DNA from: Natronohydrobacter sp.
Lineage (GTDB): Bacteria; Pseudomonadota; Alphaproteobacteria; Rhodobacterales; Rhodobacteraceae
Direction of reading: 5' to 3'
DNA length: 7,195 nt
Assembly (NCBI GenBank): GCA_007118445.1
Contig: SKRP01000082.1
Location: forward strand, 1 to 7,195
The first letter of the stretch is position 1. Each line of letters begins with the position of its first letter. The notes under the pieces are model-generated. The model was given only the letters and a program-made list of their open reading frames with translations. It was not told the DNA's origin and searched no databases. Shown here piece after piece: positions 1 through 7,195 of the stretch. A program made the position numbers and the translations under genes.

Positions 1-1389
1 AATATTTTCAGGATCGAGAACGAGAATATCGCGTTCAATATCTTTAGCGGGCTGACAACCTATGACAGTCATACCGCCGAGATCATTCCGGATTTGGCAG
101 AGTCCTGGCACACCGACGATAATACGGTCTGGACCTTCAACCTGCGCGAGGGTGTGCAGTGGCATCATGGCTATGGTGAGTTCACCTCTGCGGATGTCGT
201 CTACACATTCGCGCGCAACATGGATCCGGAGACCGGCTCACCCTATGCTTCGCGACTGTCAAATGTCGTGAGTGTAGAGGCCCCGGATAATTACACTGTC
301 GTGATCACACTGGACGGACCCGACGGCAATTTCATCCACAATACCGCCAACTATCATGTCGGGATGATCGTCAATCAACAGGCCGTCGAAGATGCCGGGC
401 AGGACGTCCGCTGGCGTCCTGTTGGTACGGGACCGTTCTATCTGGATGAGTTGGATGTGAATTCTCATATCATCCTGAAGCGACATGAGGAGTATTTCCA
501 CGGCCCCGCTCCGATCGAGACGTTGAATTTCAGGATCATCAAGGATGAGCAGGCGTCGACGATTGCTTTGCGCAATGGTGAAGTCGATGTTGTGATGCGG
601 TCCAATCGTCAGCAGAATATCGACACTCTGCGCGAGGCCGGTTTCAAGTTGAATCGCACGGATGATCTGTTTCCCAGCGTGCGGATATTCAACATGGAGC
701 ACCCGGCCCTGTCAGATGTGCGCGTTCGCCAGGCTTTCGCCTATGCGATTGATTATCCCACGATCCTGCAAGCGGTCACGCCGGATGTGTTCGGGGTTGC
801 GGAAAGCATCCTGATGCCCTGGATGGATGTCTATTGCGACGATATCCCAAGATACTCCTATGATCCGGACAAGGCCCGCGCGCTTCTGGAAGAAGCGGGC
901 TATGGCGATGGGCTGACGATCCGGCAGCTCAGCGCGGCTTCAGGTGGAGTGTCGCCGGACGTGCAGTTTGAAATGGACTTTCTGGCGCAAGTCGGGATCG
1001 ATCTTCAACTGGAGCTGGTGGATGCGCCGACATTCAACCAGCGCCGCAATTCCGGTGAATTCGAAGTTGCGGGCCGCGGGATTCCCGCGATCAACCCAGA
1101 CATGGTGCTGTTTGCGTATCTGCACCCCGACAACAAGGCCCCGGCCGGGCTGAACGGGGCGCGGTATGACAATCCCGAGCTCACTGCCTTGCTGGAAGGG
1201 GCGAGGGCCGAGGTCGATCCCGAAAAGCGGATGGAGATGTATTGCGACGTGCAGCGCATCGCAATGACGGATCTGCCTTATCAACCTGTGCGCACCTGGA
1301 ACGCGTTCTGGCCAAGCGCGCCCAACGTCACTGGCGTGACAGTCAACATGCTGTCGCAGGTCAACTATTTCGAAGTTGATATCGAGTAA
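1..1389 (+). CDS. ABC transporter extracellular solute-binding protein, family 5 (5'-partial)
   Basis: The reading frame is open from base 1 to the TAA at 1387-1389, giving 462 residues without a start, so the gene begins upstream of the window. The protein is the C-terminal, larger part of a periplasmic binding protein of the peptide/opine/nickel class (SBP_bac_5), which captures solute and delivers it to the permeases. Visible family hallmarks are the early 'SGLTTYD...IIPDLAESW' stretch, 'WTFNLREGVQWHHG' followed by 'FTSADVVYTF', the 'PVGTGPFYL' motif near residue 140, 'VRQAFAYAIDY' near residue 245 and 'YDPDKARALLEEAGY' near residue 286. About 60-80 N-terminal residues, including the export signal, are missing from view. 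Two cysteines (residues 279 and 415 of the visible part) could form a disulfide in the periplasm; this is only a possibility. The next gene starts 14 nt later, so it is the first visible gene of the importer operon. The family is clear, but the substrate (di/oligopeptide, opine, glutathione or other) cannot be assigned. Confidence 0.95.
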   Translation, partial: NIFRIENENIAFNIFSGLTTYDSHTAEIIPDLAESWHTDDNTVWTFNLREGVQWHHGYGEFTSADVVYTFARNMDPETGSPYASRLSNVVSVEAPDNYTVVITLDGPDGNFIHNTANYHVGMIVNQQAVEDAGQDVRWRPVGTGPFYLDELDVNSHIILKRHEEYFHGPAPIETLNFRIIKDEQASTIALRNGEVDVVMRSNRQQNIDTLREAGFKLNRTDDLFPSVRIFNMEHPALSDVRVRQAFAYAIDYPTILQAVTPDVFGVAESILMPWMDVYCDDIPRYSYDPDKARALLEEAGYGDGLTIRQLSAASGGVSPDVQFEMDFLAQVGIDLQLELVDAPTFNQRRNSGEFEVAGRGIPAINPDMVLFAYLHPDNKAPAGLNGARYDNPELTALLEGARAEVDPEKRMEMYCDVQRIAMTDLPYQPVRTWNAFWPSAPNVTGVTVNMLSQVNYFEVDIE

Positions 1390-1403
1390 GGGAGGGCCCG
1401 GCC

Positions 1404-2351
1404 ATGCTGGCATATAGCCTGAAGAAGTTGCTGCAACTTGTGGTCACGACAATAGGTGTGGTCACGCTGGTGTTCTTCGCAATGCGACTGATCCCCGGCG
1501 ATGCCGCCGCTGCCATGGCCGGGGATACACTTTCAGGCGCCGCGCTTGAACGTCTGCGCGATCAGATGGGCCTCAATGATCCGCTGATCGTCCAGTTCTG
1601 GACCTTCGTGCGCAGTCTTCTTGTGCTTGATCTCGGGCGCACGCTGACCACGAACCTGCCGGTCAGTGATTTGATCATGAGCGCTGCCCCTATCACGCTG
1701 CTGATCGCGATCGCGACGATCATTCTTGCCATTGCCATTGCGATTCCGCTTGGAACAATGGCGGCTTTCATGGCGCATAAGGGCCACAAGACGCTGGATA
1801 ACATGATCACCGGTCTGGCGATGATCATTGATCTGATGCCGTCTTTCTGGACTGCGCTGGTGTTTCTGCTGATCTTCTCGCTCACGCTTGGCTGGTTTCC
1901 GGCCAGCGGCCCAATTTCCTGGGATGACCCCTATACAATCGTGATGCGCCTTGCCTTGCCGATTCTGGTTCTGTCGCTCAGTCAGGTTGCGATCCTTGCG
2001 CGCATGACCCGAACCGCCGTGCTGGAAGTGCTGAGTGAAGACTATGTCCGCACCGCCCGCGCGATGGGGTGGTCCGAACTGCGTGTCCTCTTTCGCCACG
2101 CTTTGAAAAATGCCGCGTTGCCGATTGTCACGGTTGTTGGTCTGAGTTTCGGAAATCTGCTCAACGGCACAATCATTGTCGAGGCGATCTTCACGATTCC
2201 GGGCGTCGGGACGGTCCTGATCAACGGCATCAATAGTCGCGACTATCAGTTGGTGCAGGTGCTGATGATTTTCTACGCCATGCTGTTCGTCTTCATCAAT
2301 TTCGCGACTGATATCCTCTACCGGGCGCTCGATCCCCGGGTGAAATTCTAA
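1404..2351 (+). CDS. ABC transporter permease, DppB type
   Basis: This 315-residue inner-membrane protein is one of the two channel-forming subunits of the importer. Its length is normal for DppB/OppB proteins. About six membrane segments can be seen, near residues 9-29, 97-119, 132-165 (possibly two close segments or one plus a re-entrant stretch), 179-199, 240-262 and 283-305. The N-terminal pattern 'FFAMRLIPGDAA' is typical of this subunit. The cytoplasmic EAA loop that docks onto an ATPase is at residues 214-233 ('YVRTARAMGWSELRVLFRHA') with its conserved glycine present, followed by the family-typical 'VEAIFTIPGVG' near 259-269. The ATG at 1404 is supported by a strong Shine-Dalgarno GGGAGG at 1390-1395, 8 nt upstream, just after the stop of the binding-protein gene. 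It forms a heterodimer with the permease encoded directly downstream. The family call is firm and the substrate unknown. Confidence 0.95.
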   Translation: MLAYSLKKLLQLVVTTIGVVTLVFFAMRLIPGDAAAAMAGDTLSGAALERLRDQMGLNDPLIVQFWTFVRSLLVLDLGRTLTTNLPVSDLIMSAAPITLLIAIATIILAIAIAIPLGTMAAFMAHKGHKTLDNMITGLAMIIDLMPSFWTALVFLLIFSLTLGWFPASGPISWDDPYTIVMRLALPILVLSLSQVAILARMTRTAVLEVLSEDYVRTARAMGWSELRVLFRHALKNAALPIVTVVGLSFGNLLNGTIIVEAIFTIPGVGTVLINGINSRDYQLVQVLMIFYAMLFVFINFATDILYRALDPRVKF

Positions 2352-2365
2352 AGGGGGCGTCTGCC

Positions 2366-3265
2366 ATGAGTAATTCTTTCATCACACAGCCTGCTCGCGT
2401 CCATGCCATCTGGATGTCGAGGCGCAGAGTTCTCGATAAGCTGCGCCAGAACCGCTTCCTGATGAACTCCAAGACGATCGGCGCGTTTCTGATACTGGTT
2501 CCAATTGCTCTGCTCGTCACACTGGCTCCGCTGTTGCCACTTCAGGCGCCGTTGGAGACGAATCTCATGGCGATGATGCTGCCCCCGTCTTTGGAGCATC
2601 CTTTCGGGACTGACCGCATGGGGCGTGACATATTCAGCCGCTCGCTTGAAGGAGTGAAGGTGTCGCTTCAGGTCGGCCTGAGCGTCGCTGCACTGGCGCT
2701 TGTCATGGGCATGTTGCTGGGCACACTTGCGGGCTTCTTTGGCGGCATCATTGACCGTGCTGTCATGGTCATTGTTGATATTTTCATGGCTTTTCCCTCG
2801 CTCCTCCTCGCGATTGGCTTGATCGCGATCATGGGAACAGGGCTTGTCCCCGTCGTGATGGCCATCGCAATCGCCGACATCCCGCGTTTTATCAGGTTGC
2901 AACGGTCGCTTGTTCTGGGTCTGAGAACGCGCGCTTATATCGACGCCGCGCGCACGGTACAGGCGTCACAATTCTGGCTCATGACGCGCCACATCGTTCC
3001 CAACTCACTCGCGCCGATGCTGGTCGCGGCGAGCATTTCGGCGGCCAATGCCATTCTGGTCGAAGCCAGTCTCAGCTTTCTGGGCCTTGGCATCATGCCG
3101 CCGGCCCCTTCGCTTGGCAATCTGATCCGCGAGGGACAGCTCTACATGGAACAGGCCTGGTGGATTTCGACCTTGCCAGGTGTCGTGATTCTGCTGATCG
3201 CAATCAGCTTCCATTTCCTGTCTGACGGGATCCGTCAGGCGCTTGACCCCAGATCACGGAAGTAA
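2366..3265 (+). CDS. ABC transporter permease, DppC type
   Basis: This 299-residue inner-membrane protein is the second channel subunit of the importer. It has the N-terminal layout of DppC/OppC: a cytoplasmic stretch of about 35 residues, a first membrane helix near 37-57, a periplasmic segment, then the hallmark 'HPFGTDRMGRDIFSR' at residues 78-92. Further membrane helices lie near 101-123, 133-153, 154-172, 213-235 and 269-287. The EAA loop is at about 191-212 ('YIDAARTVQASQFWLMTRHI'). The position that is normally glycine is glutamine (Q199), unlike in the partner permease. 'EASLSFLGLG' near 233-242 is another family signature. The start at 2366 is supported by AAGGGGG at 2351-2357, 8 nt upstream, which begins in the stop codon of the preceding gene. 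The intergenic gap is 14 nt, so the two permeases are co-transcribed and probably made in equal amounts. Confidence 0.95.
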   Translation: MSNSFITQPARVHAIWMSRRRVLDKLRQNRFLMNSKTIGAFLILVPIALLVTLAPLLPLQAPLETNLMAMMLPPSLEHPFGTDRMGRDIFSRSLEGVKVSLQVGLSVAALALVMGMLLGTLAGFFGGIIDRAVMVIVDIFMAFPSLLLAIGLIAIMGTGLVPVVMAIAIADIPRFIRLQRSLVLGLRTRAYIDAARTVQASQFWLMTRHIVPNSLAPMLVAASISAANAILVEASLSFLGLGIMPPAPSLGNLIREGQLYMEQAWWISTLPGVVILLIAISFHFLSDGIRQALDPRSRK

Positions 3266-3293
3266 TTCGCCCCAAATCCGAAGTGAGAACAAG

Positions 3294-5259
<1,966 letters not shown>

Positions 5260-5270
<11 letters not shown>

Positions 5271-6513
5271 AAAATTCCAGAGTTTCGGCATCGTCGGTGG
5301 CGGTATCTTCTTCACGATCGTAGGACTGGCCAATCCATTTTTCCCGCTTTTTGCTGCTGAACTTGGCGCGTCAACTCTGGCCATCGGCATCATGGTGACG
5401 CTCAAGGCCCTGTTTCCGATCTTCATTGCGCTGCCGTCAGGTCAGCTGATCGATACGGTCGGCCCAGTGCGGATGCTCCAGATCGGAAGCCTGAGCCTCT
5501 TTGGCTCGATGCTGGCCACAGTCTTTGCATCGGGCCTTTTCCTGCTCGCCCTGTCGCAGATCCTGCTTGGGGCAGCGATTGTCATCATGGCGTCGTCCTT
5601 GCAGGTTCTGGTCGCCAAGGGAGAAAAGACCGCGCGTAATGACGCCATAAAGAAATACGCCATGTGGATGTCCGCGGGCGGACTGATCGGACCGCTGCTG
5701 GGGGGAGCCATCGTGTCCGTATTTTCCACGCCGCTTGTGGGATACCGGGCGGCGTTTATCGCCGCTTCTCTGGCCACAGCGGTGTTCATGCTGGCGCTGC
5801 TCTGGGTTGCATCGGTCTACCAGCACCCGACGCGCGATGAGGGGGCACCGGGAGTCAAAGATGTGCTTAGCCCGCGCGGGGTGTTCGGCAGTTACCTTAA
5901 TGGGATGTACCTGACCAGCCACCGCGCGGTTCAGTTCGGACTGACCGCGACCTTCCTAATCATGTATGTGCAGGCGCTTTATATTACCTTCATGCCGCTC
6001 TATCTGGCGCAGAATGCCTACCCGACCATGCTGATTTCGATCGTCATCGCGATGAAGGGCTTTGCTGGCATGCTCTCGCGTTTTCTCCTGACCTTCCTAA
6101 TGCGGCATGCCCCACTGGAGCGTATTCTGACAACTGCGGGTATTATTGCTGCGGCTTGCATTGGATTGACGCCCGTCGCTGTAGAAACGCCTGCGCTGAT
6201 GATCGCGCTTGCAATCCTGATGGGGGCGTCGGTCGGGATCAATATGCCGGTAAGCATCATGATCATGGTCGATGTCATCGGCGAAGAGAAACGTGGTAGC
6301 CTGATGGGCTTGCGGCTCTTGACGAACCGGCTGGCGCAGATCATCAGCCCTCTGATGTTCGGCATCATCGGGCAGTTCTTCGGGTTGAAGCTGGCTTTTC
6401 TCACAGGTGGCGCGATGCTGATTGCCGTGCTTGCAGGGTTTGCTGTCTTCGCGCGCCGGAAATGGAACCTGAGTACATGGGGCGGCGCCACTCCGCGAGA
6501 GCCTGCAGAGTAA
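5260..6513 (+). CDS. Major facilitator superfamily (MFS) transporter
   Basis: This 417-residue integral membrane protein is a secondary transporter with a hydrophobicity pattern consistent with 12 helices, the usual length for the superfamily. The loop between helices 2 and 3 carries the MFS motif A pattern ('GQLIDTVGPVRML', residues 61-73: G, D and G positions kept). 'GLIGPLLGG' at 141-149 matches the motif C pattern in helix 5, often linked to proton-coupled antiporters. A hydrophilic central loop lies near 186-210. The ATG at 5260 sits inside the last four codons of the ATPase gene (11 nt overlap, different frame). GAGG at 5244-5247 is a somewhat distant ribosome site, so translation probably depends on coupling to the upstream gene. 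It is the last gene of the operon. Its role may be efflux of a product or analogue, or a second uptake route for a related solute. Substrate and direction cannot be judged from sequence. Confidence 0.93.
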
Positions 6514-6553
6514 CGCAGCTTCAGAAACCTGGATTGGCTGTGGCGTATTTTTT
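6513..6553 (+). terminator. Candidate rho-independent terminator of the transporter operon
   Basis: Just after the MFS stop codon, ACGCAGC (6513-6519) can pair with GCT (6537-6539) plus GCGT (6543-6546), leaving a 3-nt bulge. Inside it, TTCAG (6520-6524) can pair with CTGGA (6529-6533), with one G-U pair and an AAAC loop. Six T residues (6548-6553) follow one base after the stem. The position and U-tract fit termination of the + strand operon, but the stem is interrupted by bulges, so the call is moderate. The opposite strand has no U-tract after this structure. Confidence 0.45.
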
Positions 6554-6580
6554 CTTTCACCTATCCGAGCGGAAAGAAAA
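6550..6580. repeat. Short inverted repeat in the convergent gap
   Basis: TTTTCTTTC at 6550-6558 is the exact reverse complement of GAAAGAAAA at 6572-6580, with a 13-nt spacer. The left arm uses the T-run of the candidate terminator and the right arm lies in the last codons of the small - strand gene. The stem is A/T-rich and not followed by a U-tract in either direction, so it is not a typical terminator. It may be a weak transcript-end structure, or chance in a low-complexity stretch. Confidence 0.3.
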
Positions 6581-6755
6581 GCCGTGGCGCGGGTTCGCTA
6601 TCCTTGCGCGCCATACGCGTGACAGCTGCGGAGGCAGATGACACGCGATTTGCCATAGTTTGCAACTGCGAGAGGGCTTCGGCCTCCAGTTCCAGACCAT
6701 GACATGTTGCGTGGTTTCTGAGAGCGTCGAGGGTCCAGTCTTGTTTCGCTTGCAT
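6561..6755 (-). CDS. Small AtzG-like (DUF4089-type) amidase-associated protein
   Basis: This 64-codon gene has an ATG at 6755-6753 and a TAG at 6563-6561. The protein is predicted to be mostly helical: 'LDALRNHATCHGLELEAEAL' is followed by a second amphipathic stretch and ends with 'EPAPRLFFPLG'. The layout (an N-terminal helix, 'GL-L' turn, a central helix, and an EPAP/F-P tail) resembles the AtzG-like family, small GatC-like subunits that bind and stabilise AtzE-type amidases such as 1-carboxybiuret hydrolase. The amidase gene immediately upstream on the same strand (31 nt away) strongly supports this. A longer reading frame extends to 6911, but its extra N-terminus would lie antisense-frame inside the amidase end, and a good ribosome site marks the short start. 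In known atz loci atzG precedes atzE; here the small gene follows. The family assignment is from memory of the motif pattern and is moderately sure; the substrate is unknown. Confidence 0.62.
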   Translation of the reverse strand: MQAKQDWTLDALRNHATCHGLELEAEALSQLQTMANRVSSASAAVTRMARKDSEPAPRLFFPLG

Positions 6756-6763
6756 GGTGTTTG

Positions 6764-6768
6764 TCCTT
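6764..6768 (-). promoter_or_regulatory. Ribosome binding site fixing the start of the small gene
   Basis: On the - strand, AAGGA (complement of 6764-6768) lies 8 nt upstream of the ATG at 6755-6753. It selects the 64-codon start over upstream in-frame ATGs, for which I saw no comparable site. Confidence 0.65.
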
Positions 6769-6786
6769 GTTGATCTGTGTGAGGGT

Positions 6787-7195
6787 TCAAAGTGTGGGGC
6801 GTCGACGTGCGGGCAGACCCTGTTCAACAGCTTGCGCGACACGGAAAATAGATCCTTCGTCAAAGTACTTTCCGATGATTTGCAAGCTGGTCGGCAATCC
6901 GCTGTCATCAAAGCCGGTCGCCACAGCCATGGCAGGATGTCCTGTTATGCTGAAAGGTGTGCAAACCGAGCCTGCAGTGAAGCCTGAAAGCGCCGTCTGA
7001 TCGCCGAAGGGCGGCGCGGTCGAAAGTGTCGTCAAGGTTATGATAGCGTCATATTTCGAGATGACCGCATCTGTCGCGCGCGCCAGTGCCCGTCGCTGGC
7101 GTTTGGCTGCCAGGTAATCGGCGGCACGCACCATGAAGCCCGCCATCATCTTGCCGCGCAGTGACCGTCCCATCAGGTGATGACGCTCTAGGAAA
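6787..7195 (-). CDS. Amidase-signature family hydrolase, C-terminal part (5'-partial)
   Basis: The frame is open from the right edge (first full codon at 7194-7192) to the TGA at 6789-6787, giving 135 residues, the C-terminal third or less of an enzyme usually 450-500 residues long. Amidase-signature enzymes hydrolyse C-N bonds of amides, carbamoyl compounds or related substrates with a Ser-cisSer-Lys triad. That triad lies in the missing N-terminal part, so activity cannot be judged. Visible family features are 'AADYLAAKRQRRAL', a 'YDAIITLTTLSTAPPFGD' strand region (usually 'TPT' at the place of 'TLT'), and the very typical end 'TPFSITGHPAMAVATGF' then 'GLPTSLQIIGKYFDE' and 'IFRVAQAVEQ'. The small AtzG-like gene follows in the same orientation, which points to an AtzE-like or GatA-like enzyme working with a small partner. 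It is convergent with the transporter operon. The family is firm, the subfamily only suggested. Confidence 0.92.
   Translation of the reverse strand, partial: FLERHHLMGRSLRGKMMAGFMVRAADYLAAKRQRRALARATDAVISKYDAIITLTTLSTAPPFGDQTALSGFTAGSVCTPFSITGHPAMAVATGFDDSGLPTSLQIIGKYFDEGSIFRVAQAVEQGLPARRRPTL

Noticed and set aside
1533..2099. Long - strand open frame (188 codons) opposite the first permease
   Set aside because: Antisense to a well-supported permease; the low-complexity polar translation resembles no family.
3243..3293. Upstream TTG start for the ATPase gene, adding 17 residues
   Set aside because: It would overlap the permease gene by 23 nt, and the added residues are not typical of the family; the ATG at 3294 places the ATPase domain start at the usual distance.
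5437..5922. - strand open frame (161 codons) opposite the MFS gene
   Set aside because: Antisense to membrane helices with MFS motifs; composition is that of a shadow frame.
6754..7000. Overlapping + strand frames of 77 and 79 codons at the right end
   Set aside because: They lie opposite the amidase end, which has strong family motifs; neither has a good ribosome site or recognisable domain.

Overview
The window looks like chromosomal DNA of an alphaproteobacterium, perhaps Rhodobacterales. This is inferred from the G+C-rich codon use, the tight gene packing and the general look of the transporter proteins. No rRNA or marker gene is present to confirm it.

Left part (1-6513, + strand): a compact transport operon. 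It starts inside a family 5 (peptide/opine/nickel type) extracellular solute-binding protein whose N-terminus lies off the window. Two binding-protein-dependent permeases of the DppB and DppC types follow, then one long polypeptide that fuses the two ATPases (DppD-like and DppF-like halves). Together these make a complete Dpp/Opp-class ABC importer: binding protein, two membrane subunits and both nucleotide-binding domains. A 12-helix major facilitator superfamily (MFS) transporter begins inside the last codons of the ATPase gene, so it is probably translationally coupled to it. Gene spacings are 14, 14, 28 and -11 nt, leaving no room for internal promoters; the promoter must lie upstream of the window. 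A candidate intrinsic terminator follows the MFS gene.

Right part (6561-7195, - strand): a convergent pair of genes. The C-terminal third of an amidase-signature hydrolase enters from the right edge. It is followed after 31 nt by a 64-codon gene resembling AtzG/DUF4089 small subunits, which partner AtzE-type amidases. The two transcription units end only 47 nt apart.

Taken together, the locus pairs uptake of a peptide-like or other amide-containing solute (ABC importer), a second transporter (MFS) and a two-subunit amidase that could act on the imported compound. The substrate cannot be read from the sequence, and the link between the two convergent units is inference. Points worth a second look are the identical four-cysteine motifs in both ATPase halves, a shortened second ATPase domain, a glycine lost from the EAA loop of the second permease, and the amidase/small-subunit pair. 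No mobile element, CRISPR array, tRNA or rRNA was seen.
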